Below are positions 1-7,380 of a stretch of DNA of 64,000 nucleotides, in pieces. The translations under genes were made by a program, and so were the position numbers. Numbering within the stretch: the first letter of the stretch is position 1; each line of letters begins with the position of its first letter. The notes under the pieces were generated by a model that saw only the letters and a program-made list of their open reading frames with translations, ran no database searches and was not told the DNA's origin. The DNA is taken from positions 1-64,000 of the forward strand of contig CAYJKJ010000006.1 in NCBI GenBank assembly GCA_964370715.1, read 5' to 3'. This DNA comes from CAYJAY01 sp964370715 (GTDB taxonomy: Bacteria > Bacillota > Clostridia > Oscillospirales > Ruminococcaceae).

Positions 1-12
1 GCAGAACGCACG

Positions 13-54
13 CACCATTTTAATGGTGTATAAGTGCGCCCTTGTAAACAAGGG
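13..54 (+). other. Candidate origin of transfer (oriT), MobQ/IncQ type
   Basis: A 7-bp inverted repeat CACCATT/AATGGTG with a TT loop (13-28) is followed two bases later by TAAGTGCGCCCTT (31-43). This matches the nick-region core known from RSF1010/R1162, pSK41/pGO1 and pIP501 origins. In those systems cleavage falls after TAAGTGCG, here between 38 and 39. A second repeat, CCCTTGT/ACAAGGG (39-54), starts at the predicted nick. It lies just beyond the stop of the DUF3847 gene, as expected for a mobilization region whose relaxase gene is left of the window. The core is seen directly; function is inferred from family knowledge. Confidence 0.8.
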
Positions 55-56
55 AG

Positions 57-365
57 TTACCCGTTGTCCGTACAATTCTGCTTATTTAACATAATCTTTG
101 CGTACTCCTCTGGTCGCTCGTGCAAGAAAACTTGTCGTAAAAATTGCTTTAGAAACTCGCCCTCAAGCTGTGCCATATCGGGGTTGATACTTTCCAAAAT
201 TGCACCCTTTGCAACTAATCGTCTTGTCCTCGCTTTGCGTTCTTTTTCGCTCTCTCGGTTTTTGATACGGTTTAATTTATTGCGTTGTTGTCGTTCCTCT
301 TTTTCTACTTGCTCAAGTTCCTTTTTGGTGTCCTCGATTTGCTCGATAATGCTTTTGTTTGACAT
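57..365 (-). CDS. DUF3847 family protein of mobile elements
   Basis: This 102-residue, highly charged protein starts at ATG behind a strong SD (GAGGAGG). Residues 1-55 are almost entirely Glu/Lys/Arg-rich and should form a long helix or coiled coil; no membrane segment is present. The stretch around residues 50-90 (LVAKGAILES followed by FLKQFLRQVF) matches my memory of DUF3847 proteins, which occur beside mobilization genes in Firmicutes conjugative elements and may be accessory to the relaxase. It lies 12 bases downstream of the first sigma-like gene and ends just before the oriT core. Its molecular role is unknown; an accessory nicking or DNA-binding function is a guess from position. Confidence 0.7.
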   Translation of the reverse strand: MSNKSIIEQIEDTKKELEQVEKEERQQRNKLNRIKNRESEKERKARTRRLVAKGAILESINPDMAQLEGEFLKQFLRQVFLHERPEEYAKIMLNKQNCTDNG

Positions 366-377
366 ATAAAATCCTCC

Positions 378-806
378 TCATAGCCAATCTTTGTTGGCAT
401 AATATTTTTTCATTCCCTCAATACCTCTAACTACGGCTTGACGGATTGAATTTTCGTTTACATTTTCTTGCCTTGCAATTTCCACACCTTTCAGCTTCAA
501 AATGTATCGCTTGTAAACTCGCCTTGCCTGTATAGGTGGAAGTGCGTTTAGTGCTTGATATAGCTGTTCTGTTGTGACTTGTTGCAACAACATTTCTTCG
601 GGTGACGGCATACGGTGTAAGGCTTCATTTTCGATACCGTCATCACAATTCAGCGAATAATAAGCCTTGTGATAATAGGTGCGTGCGTTGTAGTTGTTCT
701 CTTGTCTGATAGATAGCAAAATGACCTCATAGATTTCATCAGAAACATCAATAAATGTGTCCTCTCTGATATGGGGATAATGCGTTTTAAGATTGATAGT
801 AGGCAT
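378..806 (-). CDS. Sigma-70 region 4-like regulator, copy 1
   Basis: This 142-residue protein has no recognisable region 2. Residues about 85-135 (LNALPPIQARRVYKRYILKL, then GVEIARQENVNENSIRQAV) form a sigma region 4-like helix-turn-helix that should bind DNA. The start at 806 is chosen because GGAGG lies seven bases upstream; a longer reading frame to 845 overlaps the neighbouring gene and lacks an SD. It is about 60% identical by eye to the next gene (820-1251), so the pair is a tandem duplication. Such small sigma-like proteins regulate conjugative elements of the Tn916/Tn1549 group; the target here is unknown. It probably shares one transcript with its two neighbours and the DUF3847 gene. 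Confidence 0.7.
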   Translation of the reverse strand: MPTINLKTHYPHIREDTFIDVSDEIYEVILLSIRQENNYNARTYYHKAYYSLNCDDGIENEALHRMPSPEEMLLQQVTTEQLYQALNALPPIQARRVYKRYILKLKGVEIARQENVNENSIRQAVVRGIEGMKKYYANKDWL

Positions 807-819
807 TGTGAAATACCTC

Positions 820-1251
820 CTATCGCTCAAATTTGTGCTTGGCATAATACTTTTTCAGATTTGCAAGTCCACCAACAATGGAATGACGGATAGAACTTTC
901 TGTAACATTTTCTTCTCTTGCCACTTCCACACCTTTTAATTGCAGTATGTATCGCTTGTAAATTCGCCTTGCCTGTGTTTCTGATAGTGCGTTAATTGCT
1001 TCATACAGCTGATTTAATATCACTTGTTGCATTAGGACTTCTTCGGGCGAGGGAACTCGGTGCAAAACTTCGTGTTCTATGCCGTCGTGACAATCAAGAG
1101 AGTATTGTGCTTTGTAGCGATATTTTCGCCTGTTGTAGGCATTTTCTTGACGAACTGAAACCAACATTGCTTCGTGCATCTCGTCTGTGATTTCAATAAA
1201 AATATCCTCTTTGTAATGTGGGTAGTGGGTGCGTAAATTGATAGTGACCAT
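820..1251 (-). CDS. Sigma-70 region 4-like regulator, copy 2
   Basis: This 143-residue paralogue of the 378-806 gene shares the N-terminal TINLRTHYPH motif and the central MPSPEE/VPSPEE segment. Both also share the C-terminal ARRIYKRYIL-x-LKGVE-x-AR region 4-like helix-turn-helix. ATG at 1251 follows AAAGGAGGTTGATTTT, an ideal ribosome-binding site; upstream in-frame codons to 1338 are not needed. No region 2 (core-binding, -10 recognition) is visible. It is therefore more likely a DNA-binding activator or a partial sigma factor than a complete one. The duplication suggests either heteromeric partners or promoter-specific variants, which the sequence cannot decide. Confidence 0.7.
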   Translation of the reverse strand: MVTINLRTHYPHYKEDIFIEITDEMHEAMLVSVRQENAYNRRKYRYKAQYSLDCHDGIEHEVLHRVPSPEEVLMQQVILNQLYEAINALSETQARRIYKRYILQLKGVEVAREENVTESSIRHSIVGGLANLKKYYAKHKFER

Positions 1252-1372
1252 AAAATCAACCTCCTTTGAAATGCGAAAAGGACAAACACATTTTGTGCCT
1301 GTCCCTTTCGGTTTGTTATTGAGAAAAATACTTCTCACTTAATAAGCCCGAAAATCGCATTTCGTTAAGTCA

Positions 1373-1771
1373 CTATTTTGAAAGTTCTTGATATTTTTTT
1401 CTAACTGCCTGTATGCTGTAATGTACAGCCACTTTTGAGCAACCTTGAAGCCTTGCTATATCTTTATAACTCATATCTTCTAAAGCATAGAGTAAAAAGC
1501 GTTTTTGCTGTGTTTCTGTACACGCTCTAAGTGCTGATAAAATTTGATTTAGCGTTTCTTGTCGGCATAAAATTTGTTCGGGTGTGAGCGTGTGAACTCG
1601 GCTACACTCATTTGCAATTATGTATTCGTCAAGTTCCCTCATATCCCAGTGTCTGCGTTTTTGGTGCATAAGGTTTTCCGCTTTGCGATCAAAACCTTGT
1701 ATGCACTCATAAACCTCGATTGTTACATCAACCGAAACGGCTTGTCCGTTTATTTTTACGGTGATTTCCAT
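1373..1771 (-). CDS. Sigma-70 region 4-like regulator, divergent third copy
   Basis: This 132-residue protein begins at ATG 1771 behind AAAGGAGGATTTTCC. Its N-terminal half resembles the two downstream regulators in layout: a short beta-rich start, a basic segment, then TPEQIL where the others have SPEE. Its C-terminus (residues about 80-130, LRACTETQQKRFLLYALEDM, then SYKDIARLQGCSKVAVHYSI) is a clear sigma region 4-like helix-turn-helix. It is much more diverged than the other two are from each other. It is the first gene after a leader-peptide-plus-terminator arrangement (1861-1937), so readthrough there could control all four leftmost genes. Function beyond DNA binding is not visible. Confidence 0.65.
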   Translation of the reverse strand: MEITVKINGQAVSVDVTIEVYECIQGFDRKAENLMHQKRRHWDMRELDEYIIANECSRVHTLTPEQILCRQETLNQILSALRACTETQQKRFLLYALEDMSYKDIARLQGCSKVAVHYSIQAVRKKYQELSK

Positions 1772-1860
1772 TGGAAAATCCTCCTTTAAATTTTTGAAGT
1801 CTGATAGATTCCAAAAATCAAAGGAGGAGAACGACAGCGACAAAGACCTCCATTAAACGC

Positions 1861-1896
1861 AAAAATGCCCGAACACTTATAAAAGTGAACGGGCAT
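1861..1896 (-). terminator. Rho-independent terminator or attenuator upstream of the sigma-like operon
   Basis: Read on the minus strand, ATGCCCG...CGGGCAT brackets a further CACTT/AAGTG pairing (interrupted by a 2x2 internal loop) and is followed directly by TTTTTGCG. It lies about 90 bases before the start codon of the first sigma-like gene and 11 bases after a nine-codon open leader. It could therefore attenuate transcription rather than end the ABC operon, which already has its own hairpin at 2088-2126. Confidence 0.75.
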
Positions 1897-1907
1897 AGAT
1901 GATTTAT

Positions 1908-1937
1908 TTAATGTATGAGTATGAGCTGTGTAATCAT
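1908..1937 (-). promoter_or_regulatory. Possible nine-codon leader peptide ahead of terminator
   Basis: On the minus strand ATG at 1937 opens MITQLILIH and stops at 1908. The stop is followed 11 bases later by the terminator stem at 1861-1896. The spacing is that of ribosome-controlled transcription attenuators (compare the leaders of tet(M) or msr(D) elements). The SD is weak (GGATAG about 15 bases upstream), so translation is not certain. The remainder of the gene-free stretch 1938-2087 shows no further feature I can support. Confidence 0.35.
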
Positions 1938-2087
1938 ATTGTGGAGCGAAACTATCCGAAGGTGAAATTGTATTTCGTGCTATGTGTATTTCTATTTCAG
2001 GTTCATAGCCGAAACACCCCCTTGAAAGGTCATTGCTTTTTTTAATGGGTCACCGATAGGCAAGATAGTTCTGTGTTTTTGAGCAAA

Positions 2088-2126
2088 AGAAAACACGGCA
2101 GTACCTCCAGATACCGTCGTGTTTTA
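2088..2126 (-). terminator. Terminator of the ABC transporter operon
   Basis: On the minus strand AAAACACGACGGTA pairs with TACTGCCGTGTTTT (one mismatch, one wobble) around an eight-base loop. It is followed by CTTTT. It lies about 135 bases after the permease stop codon. Confidence 0.65.
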
Positions 2127-2148
2127 GACATGCTTATGCAGATTGCTA

Positions 2149-2195
2149 CACGACGTTTTTTTTCTTTTGCCACTTTGGGTGGCAATTACGTCGTG
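2149..2195. repeat. Nested inverted repeat downstream of the ABC operon
   Basis: An outer perfect repeat CACGACGT/ACGTCGTG encloses an inner perfect hairpin TTGCCAC-TTTGG-GTGGCAA (2167-2185). The same CGTCGTG word also occurs in the opposite orientation at 2116-2122 and, with one change, at 2095-2101. Alternative pairings between these four sites are therefore possible. CGTCGTGT (2116-2123) with ACACGACG (2148-2155) followed by eight T would be a plus-strand terminator. Role unknown. Confidence 0.6.
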
Positions 2196-2260
2196 CGGCA
2201 ACCTTGCTATTTATTTATGATACAAAAGGAAAAATCCAAACAATAAGTAACTAACCTGTA

Positions 2261-4375
2261 TTAGCTTTTCGATACCTCTAACATTTGACACGCTTTACGC
2301 AAAGCAATCTGATAGACGATATAAAACACAACGGACATAATCAAAGTTACGACAAAGTTGATAAGTAGCCCAAACAACTCATACAGTTCAAAACCGCCAC
2401 TGTTCATAAACAAAATCATTGTATAGTAACCAATAATTACAACAGTTCCTATCAAAATCGGAAGAAAGAAAACTTTTCTTATCTGTCCTCGCAATGAATA
2501 CAGTAAAAATCTGTTTGTTGCTCCTAATTGTCGTAAATCGCTATATACTCCCTTGTTAGCCAAAGCGATAGTGTATGAGCGTATTGACACAATTACGATT
2601 ACGGCTACAAAGCAGATAATGGCAATCAAGAGAAACAACACTAAATATACGGCATAGGTTTTAACAAAATCGTTTTGCTCCATAATAGAGAAAGACGGCA
2701 TATACTTCCAATTTGTACGAAAACTTGACGAGCTTGTTTTAGTTAAGTCAATGATGTTATCTTCGCTATCTAAAAAATATGTTTTGCCTTGTTCCTCTGT
2801 AAGCATTTTTATAACAGGGTCGTAAAAGTTGTCAATCGCAACGTCCTCGCTTGAATTGTCCGCTATCGCTTCTAAAAGTGTTTGTGCAAATTCGTAACTC
2901 TTGTCTACATTCTGCACGTTAAAAAGCACTTTCATTTCTGTCCATTCGCTCGATAGCCCTGTTGTAATTGCTTCATAGTCTTTATCATCTAAAATATAGT
3001 AACCAAACAAATCAGAGTTTTTCAAAACGACCTCATTCGGTGTAACTTTCAAAACTGCTCTCGTGACAGGGTTAGTAACTGTCTGTATATCTTTGGTAAA
3101 TCGCCCTCTGTTGCTTCCGTCATTATCGTAAATTGCCATGACTTCGCCTTGCTTTACATCTACATTTTCACCTGTCAATAAATTATAGGCACTTTCAGAT
3201 AAAAAAATTTCGCTTCGGCTTAGTTCAGAATATTCGACCGTAAAAGAAGTCCCTAAATCAGTTTCTTGCTCTACTTCGATATATCCGTCAACTCCGAGTA
3301 TTGCAGTCGGCTGTTCTGTATAATCTGTTATGTCAACATTCATATCTTTTGCAAGGTTTTCAATGTCAGCTTGTGTAATCATATTTTGGTCTGCACGGTA
3401 GTGAAAAGCATAGTCTACTTTGCTTGTTCCAAAGCCCACCAACACAGCAGATACCATTGTTGGAACATAAAATGAAGCGAAATATGCTCCCGCAACAAGC
3501 AATGTTATAATCAACATATTTCTCGCAGTTTGGCGTCCTTGAAACTTCATCATATTGTCAGAGATTATATTCTTATATCGCTTTTTACCTTTTTTCGCAC
3601 CTCCGACAATTCGCTCTAATAACAGCAGATACAATCCAAAAATTGCAGGTATATACCCAACAAGTGAAACCCAATCGGGAGGGAAAAGTTGAAATGTATC
3701 AACTATGAAACCGGGTATCGAATAGCCTATGAAAAGTCCGACAATTAGCAGAATTACGCCTATCAGAGTATATTTTTTCGGTACATCTTTAACTATTTCC
3801 ATTTTGCGTGATTTATTGACAATATCAATTATGTCATCACTTTTCACATAACGATTTATCATTATGTGAAACGAGGTTATAACAAAAAGGATAAATGCCA
3901 CTGAATAAAGGTAAGTTTGCATTTCAAATAAAAGTGTCATTTCCTTTGTATCAACAAGTATTAACTGAAACAACTGCCAAATTCCCCACGCAAGCGGAAC
4001 AGCAAGCACCGTACCCAGAATAGAGGAAATAGCCGTGCAAAATGATAATTCCGTTTGTATTTGCCTTTTTACTTGTTTTGTTGTAGCACCCAAAACAAGT
4101 AAAATCCCCATTTCACGGGATTTATACCGAAAAAACAAACTAAGGGTATAAATCGTAAATATCGCACAGCCTAAAACTGCCAAAACGAAAATCATCATCA
4201 TTTGCTGTCGTGAGTCACCACCCTCCGGCAACACGTCAAGCACAGTTGGGGAAGTAATCAAGCTGATATACAATGTGATGAACAGAGTGGAAAATAAACA
4301 CGAACCGCTAAACAGCAAATATTGTTTTATGTTTTGCTTTCGCAAATCCGCAAACACTTGATTTAATGATTTCAT
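2261..4375 (-). CDS. BceB/FtsX-like ABC transporter permease
   Basis: This 704-residue membrane protein shows about ten predicted transmembrane segments. One lies near residues 20-40, three between 60 and 175, and three between 200 and 310. The last three lie between 590 and 697. A large extracytoplasmic domain of roughly 280 residues separates spans seven and eight. This is the layout of BceB-type permeases, which handle peptide antibiotics such as bacitracin or lantibiotics. The cytoplasmic motif EMGILLVLGATTKQ after span two is typical of FtsX-domain proteins. Its start codon overlaps the ATPase stop (ATGA), showing translational coupling. Together with the ATPase, kinase and regulator next to it, it forms a sensing and resistance module carried by the mobile element. 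The actual substrate cannot be read from sequence. Confidence 0.85.
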   Translation of the reverse strand: MKSLNQVFADLRKQNIKQYLLFSGSCLFSTLFITLYISLITSPTVLDVLPEGGDSRQQMMMIFVLAVLGCAIFTIYTLSLFFRYKSREMGILLVLGATTKQVKRQIQTELSFCTAISSILGTVLAVPLAWGIWQLFQLILVDTKEMTLLFEMQTYLYSVAFILFVITSFHIMINRYVKSDDIIDIVNKSRKMEIVKDVPKKYTLIGVILLIVGLFIGYSIPGFIVDTFQLFPPDWVSLVGYIPAIFGLYLLLLERIVGGAKKGKKRYKNIISDNMMKFQGRQTARNMLIITLLVAGAYFASFYVPTMVSAVLVGFGTSKVDYAFHYRADQNMITQADIENLAKDMNVDITDYTEQPTAILGVDGYIEVEQETDLGTSFTVEYSELSRSEIFLSESAYNLLTGENVDVKQGEVMAIYDNDGSNRGRFTKDIQTVTNPVTRAVLKVTPNEVVLKNSDLFGYYILDDKDYEAITTGLSSEWTEMKVLFNVQNVDKSYEFAQTLLEAIADNSSEDVAIDNFYDPVIKMLTEEQGKTYFLDSEDNIIDLTKTSSSSFRTNWKYMPSFSIMEQNDFVKTYAVYLVLFLLIAIICFVAVIVIVSIRSYTIALANKGVYSDLRQLGATNRFLLYSLRGQIRKVFFLPILIGTVVIIGYYTMILFMNSGGFELYELFGLLINFVVTLIMSVVFYIVYQIALRKACQMLEVSKS

Positions 4376-5124
4376 TGTGCGTCTACCTCCCCCATAGAGC
4401 GAATGACATCTAACAATTCATCTTGAAATGCAAGATGTGTTTTGTCACCCTTTGTAAGTTCTCGCCACACAAGTCCGTCACGCATTACAATAACCTTGTC
4501 ACAATACGACGCTGTAAACGAATCATGTGTCACCATTAAAATTGTGGCATTAAGTGAAGTTTTAGCCTTTTCAAATGTTTCTATAACGGCACGAGTTGAT
4601 TTTGAATCGAGATTGCCTGTCGGCTCGTCCGCTAAAAGAAGCATTGGCTCATTGATAAGAGACCTTGCAACGGCAGTACGTTGTTTTTCGCCACCCGATA
4701 TAACAGCGGGGTACTTGTCTTTTATCCCCGAAATACCGAAAACTTCACACAAATTATCAACGGATTTTTCAGTTTTTTCCGTTACTTCACCTCTGATAAT
4801 TCTCGGTAATATGATATTATCCCGTACCGTAAGCCCGTCAAGCAACATAAAATCTTGGAACACAAAACCTAATTTTCTGTTTCTCAAAACGGCTAACTGT
4901 TCTTCCGTAAATCCTGTCAATTCATCATCACCAAGTTTAATACTTCCCGTATCTATCGGAATATAGCAAGAAATACAGTTTAAGAGTGTAGTTTTACCCG
5001 ATCCCGATGCTCCCATAATTCCGACAAATTCACCTTTGGCAACTTCAAACGATATACCTTTCAGCACATCATATTTTTCTTTTCCTACCGTGTATGCTTT
5101 CTTAATATCTTTAACGGTCAACAT
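4372..5124 (-). CDS. BceA-like ABC transporter ATPase
   Basis: This 250-residue cytoplasmic ATPase energises the permease encoded next to it. Walker A is GASGSGKT (residues 38-45), the signature is ISGGEKQRT, and Walker B is LLLADEPTGNLDS. The switch histidine lies in MVTHDS. All catalytic motifs are intact, and the MacB/LolD/BceA subfamily is indicated by the EPTGNLDS form and the length. The start at 5124 is chosen because GGAGG lies eight bases upstream; an extension to 5166 would begin inside the short gap after the kinase gene. It is the third gene of the regulator-kinase-ATPase-permease operon. Confidence 0.88.
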   Translation of the reverse strand: MLTVKDIKKAYTVGKEKYDVLKGISFEVAKGEFVGIMGASGSGKTTLLNCISCYIPIDTGSIKLGDDELTGFTEEQLAVLRNRKLGFVFQDFMLLDGLTVRDNIILPRIIRGEVTEKTEKSVDNLCEVFGISGIKDKYPAVISGGEKQRTAVARSLINEPMLLLADEPTGNLDSKSTRAVIETFEKAKTSLNATILMVTHDSFTASYCDKVIVMRDGLVWRELTKGDKTHLAFQDELLDVIRSMGEVDAQ

Positions 5125-5193
5125 AAAAAATACCCTCCTTATTTGGTTATAAGGAGAGTATAACAATCAATTATCAACTTTTTATCTACTGTT

Positions 5194-6372
5194 TTAAGGC
5201 TTTGGCAAAAAACTTGCCGTAATCACCGCACCGCTTTTTCCGTTGCGAGTAGTAACCGTTCCACCGTGTATTTCACATAGCACCTTACTTATATAAAGCC
5301 CTAAGCCAAAATGTTCGGCTCTGTCTGTTCCGTCCGTATAATACGGCTCTGTTGCTTTTTTCAAGCCCTCTGGTGTAAATCCTTTTCCGTCATCTGATAC
5401 AATAACAGTAATTGCTCGGTCTTTATTTGCAACTTCAACTTTAACCGTGCTTTTTGCGTATCTAACGGCATTTGATACGAGATTTTCTACCACAGTGCAA
5501 ATAACATCATCGTCAATCTGTACATCTGCGTTGCTTGTGAAATCTTCAAATGCAAGTTTTGTGTTTTTATCGAAGCAAATATGCATAGCACTTTGACGGA
5601 GCGTATTCACAAGTTCTTTTATATTCGTTCTTTGATAGAATAGTACAGTATCTTCAAGTTTTTGTAAGTTGCTCATGCTGTCAACGTATCTTTCCAGCCG
5701 CCCAATATGCTTTTCCATTGTAGCGGCTGTGTCTATCGTTTCGCTGTTTTCGGTATCAGTTTTTAGCATTTCAAGGTGTCCTTTCAATACCGTAAGCGGA
5801 GTTCTCAAATCGTGAGCAAAAGCCGCATTTATCTGTTTACGCTGTTCCGCTTGTCGCCACATCAGACGATTGTTTTCCTCTAAACAAGTACGCATTTTTT
5901 CAAAAGACTTTATCAAATCGCCCATTTCGTCCGTGCTATCATACCTTGCGGCAAAACTTAAATCGTTCTCTGATATTTTTTCGTATGCCGATTTAAGTAT
6001 CTGCATAGGTGCTTTAATTTTTGCTTTGAAGAAAAGTGTAGCCGCCAAAATAAGGCAAATAACGGAGTAAATCGGAATACAGATAATCTCAACTAAATTA
6101 ACCCACGACATTATACGGCTGTCACTTTCCGAAAACTTTGTTTCACTTGGAATGTATACAGATGTTTGTGAAGTTTCTGATTGAGTGTTGTTCGGCATTT
6201 CATAATACGAAGTATCAAGAGGGTAGTTATTGTAAATGTCATTTTTTATATTTTGACAGATTAACAAAGTCGTCATAATAAGTAGCACAGCAATTATTGT
6301 AAACGACAAAGTATATAGGACAAAACTTGCCTTTAATGACAAATTATGAAGTCGCTTTTTTATCTTTTCCAT
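5194..6372 (-). CDS. Membrane sensor histidine kinase of the ABC module
   Basis: This 392-residue kinase has two membrane spans (about residues 18-42 and 90-115) around a roughly 50-residue external loop. A HAMP linker follows, then a HisKA domain with AHDLRTPLT (phospho-accepting His), and a HATPase domain with N box ENLVSNAVRY and G boxes DDGKGF and GLGLYIS. The sizeable loop means it could sense a ligand itself, unlike the compact BceS kinases that rely wholly on their transporter. ATG 6372 lies inside the end of the response regulator gene, so the two are translationally coupled. It probably autophosphorylates in response to a cell-envelope-active peptide and controls the neighbouring ABC genes. 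Confidence 0.85.
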   Translation of the reverse strand: MEKIKKRLHNLSLKASFVLYTLSFTIIAVLLIMTTLLICQNIKNDIYNNYPLDTSYYEMPNNTQSETSQTSVYIPSETKFSESDSRIMSWVNLVEIICIPIYSVICLILAATLFFKAKIKAPMQILKSAYEKISENDLSFAARYDSTDEMGDLIKSFEKMRTCLEENNRLMWRQAEQRKQINAAFAHDLRTPLTVLKGHLEMLKTDTENSETIDTAATMEKHIGRLERYVDSMSNLQKLEDTVLFYQRTNIKELVNTLRQSAMHICFDKNTKLAFEDFTSNADVQIDDDVICTVVENLVSNAVRYAKSTVKVEVANKDRAITVIVSDDGKGFTPEGLKKATEPYYTDGTDRAEHFGLGLYISKVLCEIHGGTVTTRNGKSGAVITASFLPKP

Positions 6373-7034
6373 TTGTACCCACTTCCCCAAACCGTTTCAA
6401 TATACGGCTCGCCGTTTACTGATTTTAGTTTTCCTCTGATACGCCTTATATGTTCCACTACAACACTGCTATCGCCCTCACTGTCATATCCCCATATACG
6501 CTCATAAATACGCTCTTTGTCAAAAACTTGTCCAGCATTCTGTGATAACAACTCAACAATATCAAACTCTTTTTTTGCAAGGGCAACAGTTTCACCCTCT
6601 AAGCTGACAATGCGTGAATGGTAGTCAATCGTAAGTCCTGTTTCAAACTTAATTTTCGAGTTAAAAGAATGTCGCAACTCTCGCCTTAAATGTGCTTTTA
6701 CCCTTGCTTCAAGTTCTGTCATTGAAAACGGTTTTATAATATAATCATCACCGCCTACCGAAAAGCCTTTCACTTTATCCATATCATCTATTCGTGCAGT
6801 TAAAAACAGAATAGGGCAAGATACAAAATCTCTTATTCGTTCACATACTGAAATGCCGTCAATATCGGGCATATTTATGTCAAGCAATATAATGTCGGGT
6901 TGTCGCTCCGAAAGTTTAATTGCATTTGTTCCGTTTGCTGATGTAAGCACATTATAGTTCCGTTTTTCAAAAAACTTTTTGAGCATAGATAAAATATCAA
7001 CTTCATCATCAACAATTAGTATTTTATTTTGCAT
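6360..7034 (-). CDS. OmpR-family response regulator of the ABC module
   Basis: This 224-residue regulator has a receiver domain (residues 1-115) with the acidic pair DD at 9-10, the phosphorylated Asp at 52 (LLDINMP) and the conserved Lys in IIKPF. A winged-helix domain follows, ending in VWGSGYKW, typical of OmpR/PhoB proteins. ATG 7034 follows GGAGGTGATTTT. It starts the four-gene regulator-kinase-ATPase-permease unit, 41 bases after the excisionase-like gene. Binding sites are not identifiable with confidence. Confidence 0.88.
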   Translation of the reverse strand: MQNKILIVDDEVDILSMLKKFFEKRNYNVLTSANGTNAIKLSERQPDIILLDINMPDIDGISVCERIRDFVSCPILFLTARIDDMDKVKGFSVGGDDYIIKPFSMTELEARVKAHLRRELRHSFNSKIKFETGLTIDYHSRIVSLEGETVALAKKEFDIVELLSQNAGQVFDKERIYERIWGYDSEGDSSVVVEHIRRIRGKLKSVNGEPYIETVWGSGYKWKR

Positions 7035-7075
7035 AAAATCACCTCCATGAAAATATTTTAGTTGTTATCTATCAA

Positions 7076-7258
7076 CTATTTATCTACTTTTGAAATTTTT
7101 AATCGTGCATCACCAGGCTTTTGTGCATCTTTTGGAATAAGCCACATATTACCCATACGCTCTACTCCGTTAATGCGATTTTCTTCGCATAATTTTTGCA
7201 CTCTTCTTACCGATATGCCCCATTTTTCAGCAGTCTGTGGTGCTGTCATATAATCCAT
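7076..7258 (-). CDS. Small excisionase/MerR-like helix-turn-helix protein
   Basis: This 60-residue protein contains a single winged HTH of the excisionase/MerR type: TAPQTAEKWGISVRRVQKLC, followed by the NRINGVERMGNMWLIPKDA wing. Proteins of this size and pattern are common in Clostridia mobile elements, where they serve as excisionases or small repressors. It is expressed from a strong promoter (7292-7320), with GGACGG eight bases before the ATG. A perfect 12-bp palindrome (7271-7282) sits between promoter and start, which fits autoregulation. It precedes the response regulator by 41 bases, so it may also control the resistance operon. Function is inferred. Confidence 0.7.
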   Translation of the reverse strand: MDYMTAPQTAEKWGISVRRVQKLCEENRINGVERMGNMWLIPKDAQKPGDARLKISKVDK

Positions 7259-7270
7259 AATTTTATCCGT

Positions 7271-7282
7271 CCTTTACAAAGG
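7271..7282. promoter_or_regulatory. Perfect palindrome CCTTTACAAAGG, possible operator
   Basis: The 12-bp palindrome lies just downstream of the -10 box of the 7292-7320 promoter, at roughly +4 to +15, and includes part of the SD region of the HTH gene. The position suits a repressor site or an RNA hairpin hiding the SD. Which of the two is not decidable here. Confidence 0.4.
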
Positions 7283-7291
7283 TATACTATA

Positions 7292-7320
7292 ATTATATGC
7301 GTTTACACGAATATAATCAA
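7292..7320 (-). promoter_or_regulatory. Sigma-A promoter of HTH-regulator-kinase-ABC operon
   Basis: On the minus strand TTGATT (7320-7315) is followed after 17 bases by a consensus TATAAT (7297-7292). Transcription would begin near 7285 and read into the HTH gene at 7258. Confidence 0.75.
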
Positions 7321-7339
7321 GGATACACTTGTAAATAAT

Positions 7340-7374
7340 AAAGGACAATCAACTTTTCACATTGACTGCCCTTT
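7340..7374 (-). terminator. Terminator after tnpV
   Basis: On the minus strand a 13-bp stem (AAAGGGCAGTCAA with TTGATTGTCCTTT, two wobble pairs) is followed by ATTATTT. It lies six bases after the tnpV stop codon and separates tnpV from the HTH operon promoter. Confidence 0.65.
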
Positions 7375-7380
7375 GATATG

